From contig CM076152.1 in NCBI GenBank assembly GCA_038025085.1, positions 28,523,501 through 28,587,500 on the forward strand: 64,000 bases of DNA, in the 5' to 3' direction. Position numbers and translations under genes: made by a program. Under the pieces are notes generated by a model. It was given only the letters and a program-made list of their open reading frames with translations, was not told where the DNA came from and did not search any database. Positions 11,586 to 24,609 of the stretch are shown one piece after another; position 1 is the stretch's first letter; each line of letters starts with the position of its first letter. This DNA is from Tetragonia tetragonoides (Eukaryota > Streptophyta > Magnoliopsida > Caryophyllales > Aizoaceae).

Positions 11586-12909
11586 TGCCACCCCACATAC
11601 AAAGAAGAAGTGAGCCCACCTTCTGGAACAACCTCAACACGTGTCTAATCCTGGCTCCGATTGAAGAGGATCCTTGGTACCAAGATGTCTTCAACTACAT
11701 CACCAAGGGCACCTACCCTCGGGATGCAAGAATAAGAGCTCAATGAGCCATTCGTCTCTTAGCGGCACAATGCAGAGAATACAAGGGGGTTTTATACAAA
11801 AAATCCCACAATGGAGTCAACCTCAGATGTTTAAACGCCGAAGAAGCTGCAGAGATCATGGATGAGGTACACAATGGGGTCTGCGGACCACACATGAATG
11901 GTCGAATTCTCTCTAGACAGATCCTGCGACTAGGATACTACTGGACCACCATGGAAAGAGACTGTTACGACTATGTCAAGAAATGCCAGAAATGTCAGAT
12001 ATATGCCAACGTACAGCATATGCCACCCTCAATGCTCCATAACTTCACATCCCCTTGGCCATTTTCCACATGAGGAATAGATATCATTGGTAAGATCACC
12101 CTCAAGGGTTCTGGAGGACATGAATACATCCTAGTAGCCATAGACTATTTCACCAAATGGGTTGAAGCACAACCCTGCGCCATCCTCACATCCAAACAGT
12201 TGTCCAAGTTCATAAGGAACAACATCATCTGCCGATACGACGTTCCGCATGAAATTATTAGCGACCATGGATCCTACTTCAAAACCGAAACAGCCACCCT
12301 ACTAAAGAACTACAAAATTCAATACCACAAATCGTCCATAAGATCATCGAAAAAATGATAGAAAACTACAAAAACCTCAAAACTATGATCGAAAAAATGA
12401 TAGAAAACTACAAATATTGGCCTGTAAAATTCCCATTTTCCCTTTGGGGGTATAGAACATCCATAAGATCATCCACAGGAGCTACACCTTATTCCCTAGT
12501 ATATGGAATAGAAGTTGTACTACCCATAGAAGTACAACTACCCTCCATGTGCATAGCCCTAGAAGGTGAACTTTCGGTAACACAATGGATGCAAGCCCTT
12601 TATGATGAGCTCATGTTCACGGATGAAAGACGCCTACGGGCTCTAGACCAGTCACACATGTACCAAAAACGCATGGCAAGAGCGTTCAACAAAAAGGTTC
12701 GACCTTGAAATCTGAAAGAAGGGGACTCAGTTTGGAAAGAGTTACGTGCACCAGTTACTGACCCCAGAAGCAAAAACCGACCAAACTGGTCCGGTCCGTT
12801 CATCATCAAAGACATCTTATCAGAAGGCGTAGTCCGGCTTATGGACATTGATAGCATCGAGTTCAGTCATCTTACCAACATGGACCAACTGAAGAAGTTC
12901 TACCTCTAA
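11586..12909 (+). pseudogene. Element A integrase, broken
   Basis: Translates as a Tat-lineage integrase closely matching element B. It has an N-terminal HHCC zinc region (EVHNGVCGPHMNGR then CYDYVKKCQKCQIY), a catalytic core starting GIDIIGKI with the first Asp intact, ISDHGSYF with the second Asp, and the C-terminal part ending NMDQLKKFYL at 12909. Breaks: TGA near 11743, TGA at about 12073 just before the catalytic core, a deletion/duplication near 12330-12400 where a short IEKMIENYK segment is repeated, and TGA near 12706. It normally joins retrotransposon cDNA to host DNA; it is not functional here. Confidence 0.85.
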
Positions 12910-12989
12910 AAATAAAAACAAAAATAAAGAAATCCGAAAATTAAAAAAAGAAAAGAAAAGAGAGAAGTACACAAATTGAACGAACTACG

Positions 12990-13060
12990 CTGGCCTGATT
13001 CCACACTAGATATGTAGGTAACCCTTTTAAGGGCCCGGCCAAAATCAATCCAAAATTCCA
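12990..13060 (+). other. Conserved non-coding block after integrase (A)
   Basis: The block around ATATGTAGGTAACCCTTTTA and GGGCCCGGCC is conserved with B (38785-38860). Comparable blocks follow pol in other Tat elements. Role unknown; the end or terminator region of the pol transcript is possible. Confidence 0.5.
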
Positions 13061-13234
13061 TTCAACTCATTCAAAAAAGGGATAATCTTTGTTCAAACTG
13101 AACGAATAAGCTTACATTGCATAAATTGAAAATTCCTAAGGTTACAAAAAAAAGTGCAACTACGAGGATTTAAGCTAAACAAATTCTTATTAATTTTTTT
13201 TAAAACCTAGACTCACTTTCTAGAGCAAACTACT

Positions 13235-14586
13235 TTAATCCTTCTTCCCTTTAGAAGGCTTCATTGAAGAGTTCTTCTTTGAAGGACCTTGGCTTGAGGA
13301 CGACCTATGATCGCTTCCCTGAGTTGGGGGCTTGCCTCTTTTCATTACATGATAGCCTTCCTCATAAGGCCCTTCCTTCCTTTTCTTGCTTCTTGTTCTT
13401 GAGTCATACCTAGGTACTAGTTGGTTCCACTACTCATGACGAAGGGCTTGCCTCGCTTCTCCATCACTGCAAGAAAAGCAAGTTAAGTAGGTCTTAGAAA
13501 CCTGAGTTGAGGCGATCACCCGGGGTACTGTCCAATGATCCCTGCCACGCCAGTATGTGCCCCAATCCTTAGCAAATTCAGTTGTTAAAGCCAAGGTAGC
13601 TTGTCTCACAGTCTCCTGACAAGGGGTAACCTACTTTAATCTATACTGCTTCATGACCCTAGAGGGAAAGAAGCATGTACTTCTGTACAGACCCACTATC
13701 GTAGTATGAGAAACAAATTTGCAGTAAGCAACCAAAGAGGTTAAACCCCACCAAGATACATGCCAAGGAATAACAGATCCAGCATGGAAAAAGGCATCCC
13801 ATTCGATCAGCATGGGTTGTCTCCTCATATAGCCTTTTCCTAACCAAGAAGCTAGCGGCAGTCTAAGTTTTCCTCTTCCAGGCTTGAGGGGTACGAGCTA
13901 TCATCTTCTCTGCTGATTCTATTAGCCTTATATGCTCGCATAACCAAATTTGAAGCAGTAGAGGGCTTCCAGAAAAGGCTTCATTAGGAAAAAATTCTCA
14001 ACCTGTCAAGCCCTAAAATAGTTTCTCCTACAACCAGATGCAAAGGAGAATGCCTTCAGCCACTTGATTCCCCACTCGTAGCAACGAGGCTCGACCCAGG
14101 TTGGAGGATTCTGCATTAACAAACAATAGGCGATTCAACAACCAAAGAATAAAAAGCCTACCGACGACAACGCCTAAATATTGAATCATGCTCATAAGAA
14201 AGAGCAAACATTTCACAGATATGAACTAGGTCCACATCGGCACCAAGAATCATTCTTTTGGCTTCCGCAGATGACAAGCCTAGAGATTTCCTGTACTTAT
14301 TAATAAAACCATCCCTCAAATAAGGCACAGCTGGGGGAAGAACGTCAGACATATTAGTAATTACAGCAAATTCTTCTACTAAAGGGCATAATTCAGAGTT
14401 ACCAAAACGGAAAACGTGGATGTCAGGGACCCAATAGTTCAACGCAGATCGAAGGAGAGGCCACAAGATTTTGGTTGGGTTTAGAGACAACAAGGTTGAG
14501 ACAAGGTACGGAGTCAGTTCTAGTTTGTCTTCCACAGTCAGATTTTTGCACCAAGCACCGAACAGATTTTCGTAGGATTTCACCAT
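13235..14586 (-). pseudogene. aORF1 of element A: DUF7745-like antisense gene, broken
   Basis: Antisense to pol, from ATG at 14586 to the stop at 13235. The first 142 codons are open: MVKSYENLFGAWCKNLTVED, then the family-like stretch DIHVFRFGNSELCPLVEEFA. The frame then hits TAG at 14158 (CAG in B), and further frame changes are needed to reach the C-terminal Ser/Lys-rich tail. It aligns throughout with B 37255-38599. The resemblance to plant DUF7745 proteins, associated with retrotransposon-borne antisense genes and related to plant mobile domains, is from memory. The biochemical function is unknown. Confidence 0.65.
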
Positions 14587-14657
14587 GGTAGAAGCTTTGA
14601 GAAATTTGTGGAGCTAAAGATCTGAAAAAGAGATATGACATTGGGCATCCCGTAAAA

Positions 14658-14810
14658 CCTATTTATGGGAAAAGAGTCGGGTCAGAAAGGAGTCAGAAAT
14701 CCATGAAAAAGGCCCAAAGCCAGAGCCGCTGGCGGCTCTGGCTAGCGCCGCTAGCGGCCTTCACCATTGGCCCAGAGCTGCCAGCGGCCCAGCCCAGCAC
14801 CACTAGCGGC
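14658..14810 (-). promoter_or_regulatory. aORF1 promoter of element A: palindrome array and TATA box
   Basis: Palindrome GCCGCTAGCGGC (14747) and near copies at 14725, 14777 and 14799 occur in two pairs, each spaced exactly 22 bp. A TATA-like CCCATAAATAGG (minus strand, 14669-14658) follows about 60 bp downstream, and the aORF1 ATG is at 14586. Confidence 0.65.
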
Positions 14811-15202
14811 CCTGACCTCGACCCAGTCAATTGTTCCCTTTTGCTCTCATCCGCCCATTTGGTCTATTGCTCCCGGTTTAAGCCCGATTTTCTAATGCGC
14901 AACGTGGTTACAAGGCCCGATACTCTCTTAGTTTTATTTCTTTTTCTGCTTTCCTTTTTTCATTTGTTTTCTTTTTCATAGGGGGTATAATATGTGTAAT
15001 TTTTACTTTTTTCTTACAATTTTTACCCATTTCTTTATTTTATTCCCTAAATTGTGTCCGACTCTTTACGGCATAACATATTGCATACTTAGATATCAGA
15101 CAGGCATAATCGAGTCATAATAGCATACATATTGCATAAAAAACATATAAACAGGAATTCAAAGTTCTGAAGACCAAGATTCACAAACCGGGTCTACACT
15201 AC
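14811..15202. other. Spacer between the two antisense genes of A
   Basis: No gene. It corresponds to B 36668-37070 and has T-rich tracts and a GC-rich edge. Confidence 0.5.
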
Positions 15203-15631
15203 TCAGTTGGGGTCATCATCGCGATTGCTATCAGCCTCATCCTCAATGGAAGGCCCATAACCATAATTCTCGGCCGAGTAGTAGAAGGATCCCTGAGTAT
15301 TGAACGAGCTATGAATCAGCCTGCTGTTGTTGGGACTCATGTCCCGTCCATCATGCACAGGCGCACGCATGGGGGTACGTCCCAAAGCTGCTCTCCGTGG
15401 CTTGACTAGCAAAATCCATGGCCACATTCTGATATGAAGGGCCAGCTTAGGGCACGTCCCACCCGGGAGCATTCGCCCAACCTACGGCCATAGGAGTCAC
15501 AACAGGCCTACTACTCAAAGAAGGCTGGACACACGTTGGAGAAAACATCTCAAGCACAGGAATGTACGGCCTAGAAGGTCCGGGCGCCTCATCAACAGGA
15601 GGCCTGATTGCAGCCACAGTAGGAGAGCGAG

Positions 15632-17097
15632 TGTAGACACCCTAATCGGTTCTCATCCCCTGGCACCGCAAAGCCTGATGATGATGGTAATGGATTAACA
15701 TGGACGTAAGTAGAAAAGGACATTGCTCGGAAACCTAGACCACATTCCTTGAAACCTCATTCTTTGGATAGCCCTTTTTATAAGGATTCCTACGCCTTTG
15801 ACCTTGCCTCAATTAGGTTCCCGGATCAAGAGATATCGCGTCTCGAAGATTTGTGTCAAAACCGCTCAATCCCGACCCCCTGGGTCAGCCCAAGGGCAAT
15901 TTCGTAATTTACAGAGCACCAAAAGTCAAAAATCCTAGTCACGCGCGCGCCGTCAAGCCTGGCGGCCAACGCGTGACAGCGGGGGCTGTTCAGCTGCCCT
16001 CCGTGTGGCCGCTGAACCAGTTTTTTGACTGGGCCGAGTTTTGGCGCCGGGCTTCTCGCCCTAAGCCCCTAAATCCTTCCCCTAACTCTATAAATACTCC
16101 ATTTCACCCTCTTTTGCAGGGGTCAGTCAGTTCATAATTTTGAGAGCATTGAGAGCACATACTTCCCCAAATCAAAGAGAATTCAGAAATCTGAAGATTC
16201 AAGCAAGCAATACACCTAGCCTAGCACCCAAGATTGAAGAGCAATTCCAATTCTACTAGTCCCGTTTGAATAGAACGTCCAGGTTAACCATCCTGAGGGC
16301 CTAATTCTTTATTAAATCTCTTTTTTGCTGTTTATTAATCATGTTTTATTTAGCTTTTGATTATGGTTGAATTAACTTGCATGTTTTTGGGTTTTGTACA
16401 TAGTTATGCATGATTAGTTAATATAAAGTTAGCATCTTTTTATTAATTTATGCAAGTTTGCATCTTTTCGTAGTTTTTGCATGCATATAGTAGCCTCCTA
16501 GGTTTGTTTTAGCATAAAGTTATTGCCTTTGCATTATTATTATTCTTTTGAAGATACTAAGGATTTTATTGATGTGCATATGCAATGATAGGCGCGTTTA
16601 GCAAAGTTGGTAGGTTGGAGCGTTAATTTAATGTTTTATCTTGTTTATGCTTGTTAATAGTATGCATGTAAATTGGATATAAATTGTGCAAAGTGATAAC
16701 GTAGGTAATTTGGTTGTTCTTAACCCGCCTAGTTAATTTAGGATCATTGGACGATCAGATTTGTATGGAACCATATAGCAAAAATAAATACTTAACATGG
16801 ATAAGCTTAGTAGAGGCCGTTAATACGGGCGATTTAGATGAGATTCGTTTTATTTATTTCGTACCTACATCCCCGAACTCAATATTTAGTCCCCATGGGC
16901 ATGAGTCAATTCCCAATAGGAATTGGGGTGCACTTTTGATGATTTCCAATTCTTTCCTTAAAAATTGGTGGCGGCTTCTTATTTGAAAATTATTGTTCTT
17001 TATAATTAATTTGAATCGCATGTGGCATATATTTAAGAACCATTATTTCCAACTAAAAATCGAAAGAAAACGCGCCGGAAAGGCGAGGGTTCTTACA
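15632..17097 (+). mobile_element. Solo LTR, 1,466 bp
   Basis: Begins TGTAGACACC and ends TTCTTACA, with flanks GCGAG (15627-15631) and ACGAG (17098-17102) as 4/5 target duplications. Removing it restores alignment of the PMD exon with element B, so the borders are firm. It has a TATA box (CTCTATAAATACTCC near 16085). Its body differs from the A/B LTRs although the tips are similar, so it belongs to another, related family. A solo LTR arises by LTR-LTR recombination. Confidence 0.8.
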
Positions 17098-18093
17098 ACG
17101 AGCAACAGACGATCTGCTCGCCAAAGAGGCTCTCGCAACTGATGAATGTCGGGGTCCCACAGAAGACGAAGAATGCGACATCTGCAAACAATCAAGGTTG
17201 AAATGTTAGACTAAGCACTTCACTTAACTGAACAACAAGACAAAAGTGCACCAACACTAGCGGTCTTAGATCGGGAGCTCTTCCCTCTACCCATCATCCG
17301 GCTATATCCTTTCTTCAGCAAATGGATGAGCTTGAAGACCTAAGAAGTCTGCTCCCGGTTCAGCTACAAGAGAAAGACAAAAGATAGAGTCAACATTCGA
17401 AAGCAACACAAGAAAATCAAGAAGGGATAAAAACTTACCCCCACACAATCATCGGGCAAGGGTAAGCCTTCCACGACCTCTCCGTCAGCAATGTGTAGAG
17501 GAAGCTCCTCTACTATACGACCCCCACTCTCACCAATGTACCCCACCTCGTTGCTCGGTAAGGTCATGCTTGGAGGCTGGCCACAAGGAACTCTAGAGAG
17601 AGACCTCCTGGGTCCCCGGGAAGCCAAACGATCCGCCTACAAGACACAAAAGTCAGTACAATGCATATATAGACGGAAAGCACAAATAACGATCTTACCT
17701 CAGAAGTGAGGCTCGGCATCAGACGACCCAAGTAATAGGCCAGATACACAGCTGTACAATCCACGCCAGCAACCTCCGGCTCAACAAACTGCATGGCCGC
17801 AGCTCCCCGAGTCACGACCCCCAAATCATTTACGCTCAGATTGTGCAGGAAGAACATGGTCATAGGGGGGTCCTCTGAAACCAAATGACCACCCCAGCCA
17901 GGATAGACCAACCGAGTCAAGCGGTCCCCCAGATATCACTCAAAGTTGTATGGCCCCTCAAACACCACCCGCAAGGTGGATACCCTGAAGGACTCAGTGG
18001 TAATATGGGTCGGGACCACAAGAATACCATCAAAAGCGGTCCATGACATCTACAGATTACAAGATCAAAGTTCATTCACATCAAATGAACCAA

Positions 18094-18199
<106 letters not shown>

Positions 18200-18707
18200 A
18201 AAGAGGAAAACGGATGGCTATCCCTACCAACCCACCGTGAACCCAGTGGGAACATCCTCAAACTAGGACGGTGAGGACCGAAAGTTGGAAAATACTCAAA
18301 ACCACAGTTGCGATACAAGAAAGAACAATCAGATACGGCTCTCCCACAAAGTACGCATATGTAGAAAAATGATATATATGCCTACCTCCAGTATCCTGCA
18401 TGGGCCAGTGATAGATACTCTAGGACTCGTCAGCTTGGGCCTACAAGCCTTATGACACCATCTCACCAAGGACGCATATGCAGGAGCACCAAAATTGTAC
18501 TGATGTACCCGAGACAAGTCATCCAAACATGTCAGGAAGCCAACCTAACATACAGCCTTCTTCTGGGCAAAAATGGTTGCCCACAATAGGTAAGCCAAGA
18601 AAATATGAGCCTGCTGCTCCTCAGTAAGCCCCTACTCCGCTAAATCTCCCCATAGCCTCGGCAAGGAAACTCGGTCCTTCCTAAAGTAGACGGCTACATA
18701 ATAAACA

Positions 18708-20236
18708 TGAATTTGTTGCATATTTTGTGATGATTTACACCCCAAATTGTTTGATTAAGTGTGTGTTCCATGTCCTTTTAGTTTGAATTTTGTTTCTCTT
18801 GTTCCTATTTACGTTTTTGGTGTATTGTGTGCACATATGCTCATTTTAGACCCAACTCTCAAGAGATACAAGGGCATTTACAAGATGAGAAGAACCAAGG
18901 ACAAAGTTTGGGCACTTCTTCAGTATTTTGTCCATGGAATTTTCATATGAGCTCCAAATCAAGTGATTCAAAGTTCAGTGGAAAGCTAACAAACAGAGCT
19001 AGAACTTTTGGTGTGTTTTATATTTTCGCCAACTTGAAGTGCAAGATTGCTGAAAATGCGTCAGAAGGAAAAAACAGCCAAACCATGAGAAAAACGGGGG
19101 CAGAAAAACCCCTGTTTCACCTCAGCAAGCTTTCCAACGCTTGCTGTAGGTGAAAAACGGCCAGAGCATGTGAAAAACTGCCTAGGCCATTTTTGGTCAT
19201 TTTGGCCGTTTTTCGCCTATTTTTCTGCCCTTTCGCGCACGCGACCCATGGGATATAAATACCCCTTTTGTATGGGATCCCATTATCTCATTTCATCTTA
19301 GCCTAATTTTCTAGGGTTCTTGAACAAACACTCTCAAATAGTGAGATTAGTATCCTTAGTGAGTGCTAAACTTTTATAATTAGTGTTAATCTACTCTTTA
19401 ATCCTCTCTTAACACTTGGTTGTAAGTTTTCTCTTCTCTCTCTCTCTTCTATCAATATTGCAAGTTGGAACCTTTGCTTTTGAATGTTAATGGTTATTAG
19501 TATTATGATGTTGATTATGCTTAATCTCATGATGTTTAGTGGCTAAAATCTCTCTTATTAGAGTTGGGATTAGCCCAACTATGGTGTTTTAATGCTTGGA
19601 TGATATGATTTGTATGTTATTATTTGGGTAATTGCTTGTTTGGTAGTATGTACCCCAAGTGTTTAATGAAATGCCTAAATGAGTTTATGGCTTTACTTTG
19701 ATCAATTAATCTAAAATCGAAAGGGGAAGGTTGATTGTGAGGGGTTTTACTAACCTATCAAGGAGATTTAGCCATGAAAGTAGGATGAATCACCTTGAAA
19801 ACTTATTGATTAGTTTGAACTTAATGAACCTATTTTGAATCTAATCCCATGAAAATAGGTGGTTAGTTTGAGTTAGGTGCTTCTTTTGGACCTTGAAAGA
19901 GGCCTTGGGTTATTTGAGTTCTAATTGTTCCCTTGCATTACCCATTTAATAGCATGCTCCCATAACATTCATTGGATTAGAACATCATTAGTTGGGTGAA
20001 CCCCCAACTCTAGCTTTAAATCTTGATTCTTATAATTGTGATTGCTCTTTCCTCTTATCTTAGTTTGTCATCCTAGCTTAGCTTTAGGTTTAGTTAAATT
20101 AAATCAACTTCACATTTACCTGATCTTACTTAGCTTTCTCGATTTTAGAGATTTTGGTAATTGAAACCCTCGCTTTCTTGGGACACGATATCGTATATAT
20201 TACTTCGACATTTCCGTACACTTGCGAAGAGTGTCA
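18708..20236 (+). repeat. Left LTR of the Athila-like element
   Basis: Starts TGAATTTG and ends GTGTCA. About 1,485 bp (18752-20236) aligns with the right LTR. It includes a TATA-like GATATAAATACCCC near 19250. Confidence 0.75.
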
Positions 20237-20253
20237 AGTTTTTGGTGCCGTTG
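20237..20253 (+). promoter_or_regulatory. Athila-like primer-site region
   Basis: AGTTTTTGGTGCCGTTG directly after the left LTR differs by one base from the usual TTTTTGGCGCCGTTG of Athila elements. Confidence 0.6.
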
Positions 20254-20451
20254 TTTCGATATTGATATACTCTTGAATGGGATAGACTAGGCACTTTTCT
20301 TTTCTTTTCTTTTTTTTTTTGGTTTATGTTTTTCATTTTTATTTTCTTGTTCATTTGTGTGATGAAAGCTTCATGACATCAAGAGGGGTATGGTGATTAT
20401 TATTCGAATTCATGTGATTATGGTAATGAAAATTATAACCCACATGGCTAC

Positions 20452-21036
20452 ATGAATGAGAATAGATATGATGAGCATAATGTCTCTTATGATTGTTATG
20501 GTTATTTTGGACATGAGGATAATGTGCATCAACTTGGTCATGAAAATGCTAGTTATGCCGATACCATTTACCAAAGTAAGCAAAATAATCATTGCTTTGT
20601 TGACTACACTTTTGCTAATTGGGATCTTCTTGATCTCTATGAAGAAGAGCATACCCCCCGACCCAAGTCAAACTTGGAGACTCTTTTGGAACAATTTATT
20701 GTTCAAACACAAAATATTAATGAGGAGTTACAAGAAACTCTAAGCAAATTGTGTTCCAAAGTTGATGCATTTAATACTCACACCGAGATGCCCGAGCATC
20801 AAGTGGTTCAAGTGGCTAGTGTGTCATCATTTGGGGGTTGTGTTGAGGAAGGGGTGATTGATGAATTATATTATAACATGTTCTATGACCTTGAATATCC
20901 CGATTCATTGTCAAACGAGTATATTGATTTGATCCCCTCTCCAATTCCAAGTCTTTTCAATGATTCCCCTCCCCCAAAATCCCTTGAATATGCTTTTGTG
21001 AAACTCGATGACGTGATTGTGATCTATGATTCTTAA
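20452..21036 (+). CDS. Athila-associated N-terminal Gag-like ORF, 194 aa
   Basis: Open frame from ATG 20452 to the stop at 21036. It is rich in Tyr/Asn/His at the start (MNENRYDEHNVSYDCYGYFG), has a short coiled segment (LETLLEQFIVQTQNINEELQ) and an acidic C-terminal half. Upstream, from the ATG at about 20372, the sequence fits the usual start of such ORFs but is out of frame by one base, so the native protein was probably longer. There is no gag core, zinc knuckle, protease or RT. It is the only coding potential of this non-autonomous element; function unknown. Confidence 0.5.
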   Translation: MNENRYDEHNVSYDCYGYFGHEDNVHQLGHENASYADTIYQSKQNNHCFVDYTFANWDLLDLYEEEHTPRPKSNLETLLEQFIVQTQNINEELQETLSKLCSKVDAFNTHTEMPEHQVVQVASVSSFGGCVEEGVIDELYYNMFYDLEYPDSLSNEYIDLIPSPIPSLFNDSPPPKSLEYAFVKLDDVIVIYDS

Positions 21037-21300
21037 TCACAATGGCTTCTAACTTGTTCCTTGATGAGACGTACTCGAGCTCTTTTGACAAATTGCTACG
21101 AGCCTTGGCATGCTATGATGATTGTTCGAAATAAATGACAAATGAAAAAGTAGGCATTGTCATCACCGGATCAACAATGACTTAATGCACACTCCCAAGT
21201 CTCTCCACCACCGAGCATTTTGAAGAGTCAATCATTTTGTGAGTATCACGCCCCTCCCCTCCTTTCTCTTTACTTGTTTACATTGAAGACAATGTAATGT

Positions 21301-22384
21301 TTAAGCATGGGGGAGAGTATTGATGACATGTGGTGGTTTGTGGCTAGCTTTTGTTGGATGTGTGGTTGGTGAATTGATGGTGTTGTGATGGTTTGATGTG
21401 TTGTGAATGTAGTGATTACCCATGTTGAATGTTTTCATATAGGACCATGCTAGGTTGCATTTTAGTTTTTAACCCATTTAATTGCATGACTTTGTAGAAA
21501 TTATCATTTAGATTACATTGAGCATGTTTAGTCTTGCATATCATCTAGGTTGCATTTAAAATGAAAATACAAAAAATTGAGAATATAGAAAAGTACCAAA
21601 AAAAATGAAAAAAATGAAAAAATCGGAAAATACCAAAAATAGAGAGAAGGTCCCTTTATGATTATTTGTGATACTCTTGGTCGGGATTCAACTTGTGGTA
21701 GAGAGAGCATGATACTTTTGAGATGCAATCCCGAAAGTTTTGCATGGTTCCTCGTTGGCGTTTTATTCTCTTGGCCCTTTGTATGTAAACATTTCTTCAA
21801 TCACTTGAGAATCTCACTTATAATCGTGAAATACATGGTGTGATAGACATTTAACCGGTGAGATCTCGAGCCTTAAAAACCGACACGTCTCTTTCGGTTG
21901 TTTGTCTTTCATGAGTGTTTTGGATTCACATTGGTAGTTAATCTTCTAGAACTTGCCTTAATTCTTGGTCAAAGTTGTGCTTGGCACCCATTTTTTGCAT
22001 TTGATAGGATGGAGGCATTCATTTGTTACTTGTTCTTAAGCTACTTTAAGCCAAAATTGCCTACCTAACGCATCATTTTATCACTTTGGAGCCCCTTTGA
22101 GCTTATGCCTTCTTCTTGATGAACTATGTTATATGCCCCCTTTTCCCAAACACGTTTTTCCTCTCCGGAGTCTAAGACTAGTGTAACTTGTCTCTCTCAT
22201 TGGGTTGAGTATTGAATTGTGAAATGGAGTAAAAGATGAGCATGGGGGTGCTTTTGGTGAAAAATGGAGGGATGATGGTTAACTTTGAGCTTGAATAAGC
22301 TTTGTAAAAAAAAAGAAAAAGAAGAATAAAAAGAAATTCAAATGAACCTTCTAGAGGTAGAAGAAGGGCTTATATCTCATTTAA
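21301..22384 (+). other. Athila-like element 3' interior
   Basis: The motif GCATGGGGGAGAG (about 21305) is the purine-rich block common after the Athila ORF. An A/G-rich tract at about 22304-22336 may be the 3' polypurine tract. No gene. Confidence 0.5.
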
Positions 22385-23845
22385 TTGATTTAAGTGTGTG
22401 TTCCATGTCCTTTTAGCTTGAATTTTGTTTCTCTTGTTCCTATTTACGTTTTTGGTGTATTGTGTGCACATATGCTCATTTTAGACCCAACTCTCAAGAG
22501 ATACAAGGGCATTTACAAGATGGGAGGAACCAAGGACAAAGTTTGGACACTTCTTCAGTATTTTGTCCATAGGATTTTCATATGAGATCAAAATCAAGTG
22601 ACTCAAATGCTGTGAAATGCTAACAAACAGATCTACAACTTTCGTATTTCACATTTTTGCCAACTCGAAGTGCAAGACTGCTGAAAATGCGTCAGAATGC
22701 AAAAAACTGTCAAACCATGAGAAAACCAGGGGAAGAAAAACCCCCGTTTCACCTCAGCAAGCTTTCCAACGCTTGCTGTAGGTGAAAAACGGCCTAGGCC
22801 GATTTTGGTCATTTTGGCTGTTTTTCACCTAGTTTTCTGCCCTCTCGCGCACGCGACCTACGGGATATAAATACCCCTTTTGTACGGCATCCCATCATCT
22901 CATCTCATCTTAGCCTAATTTCTAGGGTTCTTGAACAAACACTCTCAAATAGTGAGATTAGTATCCTTAGTGAGTGCTAAACTTTTATAATTAGTGTTAA
23001 TCTACTCTTTAATCCTCTCTTCACACTTGGTTGTAAGTTTTCTCTTCTCTCTCTCTCTTCTATCAATATTGCAATTTGGAACCTTTGTTTTTGGATGTTA
23101 ATGGTTATTAGTATTATGATGTTGATTATGCTTAATCTCATGATGTTTAGTGGCTAATCTCTCTTATTAGAGTTGGGATTAGCCCAACTATGGTGTTTTA
23201 ATGCTTGGATGATATGATTTGTATGTTATTATTTGGGTAATTGCTTGTTTGGTAGTATGTACCCCAAGTGTTTGAAGAAATGCCTAAATGAGTTTATAGC
23301 TTTACTTTGATCAATTAATCTAAAACCGAAAGGGGAAGGTTGATTGTGAGAGATTTTACTAACCTATCAAGGAGATTTAGCCACGAAAGTAGGATGAATC
23401 ACCTTGGAAACTTATTGATTAGTTTGGACTTAGTGGACCTATTTTGAATCTAATCCCATGAAAATAGGTGGTTAGTTTGAGTTAGGTGCTTCCTTTGGAC
23501 CTTAAAAGAGGTCTTGGGTTACTTGAGTTCTAATCGTTCCCTTGCATTACCCATTTGATTGCATGCTCCCATAACATTCATTGCATTAGAACATCATTAG
23601 TTGGGTGAACCCACAACTCTAGCCTTAAATCTTGATTCTTATAATTGTGATTACTCTTTCCTCTCATCTTAGTTTGTCATCCTAGCTTAGCTTTAGGTTT
23701 CGTTAAATTAAATCAACTTCACATTTACCTTATTTTGCTTAGCTTTCTCGTTTTTGGAGATTTTGGTAATTGAAACCCTCGCTCTCTTGGGACACGATAT
23801 CTTATATATTACTTCGACATTTCCGTACACTTGCGGAGTGTGTCA
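22385..23845 (+). repeat. Right LTR of the Athila-like element
   Basis: Aligns with 18752-20236 with scattered differences. The first ~44 bp of the left LTR have no counterpart here, so its 5' tip is missing or replaced. Confidence 0.75.
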
Positions 23846-24609
23846 TTACAGGCCCATACAGCTCAAGCAACCTATTAGCCTGGCAATGATAACTCGCGTC
23901 ACACCGTATAGGACGCCCTCTAAAGGACAAGTCCGTCAGTACGGCAAACTAATAAGGGGTAGGAAACATCTCTCCCACATGTGTATAAAAGGTGTTCGTG
24001 GTATCCTAAAAGCGTTCCAATAACCCACGAGAAACTATCCTAGTGTCCCTAGAATGACTAGCCGGGATAACCGATAATAAGTGCTCAAAGCCTGAATCCT
24101 GAACTATCCCCCTAGCTCCCTCAGTAAAGGTGTCAAATATCATGGCCCAGTGCGAAGTGGACCCATGAGCCTGCAGACGATAACGAACACCTTAGCCAAC
24201 AAATAAAAAAATTTCAACACCCCGTATACTACAAACACAGCCCAAATAATTACACACAAGTATTATATACAGCTGACCATCAATCCAGTACAATGCCAAT
24301 TTTTTCATGTGTCGGAGCACTAATAGTTCAAATTTTCAGTATAAAATAAATAAACTGAACAGAACTAAAAAGTCAGGAACATACCAATCGTGGTTTAGAC
24401 AGATGACTCTGTCTGTCCAACAAGAAAAACACTCCGGTCCCAAGCCTCCGTCGGGCGCCAGTTCATACGCATGAACGAGACCTGATAAAAAGTATCCCCA
24501 TCTGCATAATGGGGAAGAGGCGTCCTAGATGATGAGAGCCCAGTACGGAAAGGTCACGATTTTCCTCTTCCTCGCTCATGGGACGCTTTCCCTTATCTTT
24601 TGGAGCCAT

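Larger units (their letters stand above)
18708..23845 (+). mobile_element. Non-autonomous Athila-like LTR retrotransposon
   Basis: Two long direct repeats with about 2.1 kb between them. The left LTR ends TGTCA and is followed by AGTTTTTGGTGCCGTTG, close to the TTTTTGGCGCCGTTG start of Athila interiors. The flanks AAACA (18703-18707) and TTACA (23846-23850) are weak (3/5) target duplications, but the insertion point is exact relative to B's PMD gene. No gag core or pol is present, only one short frame (20452-21036), so movement would need an autonomous partner. Confidence 0.75.
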
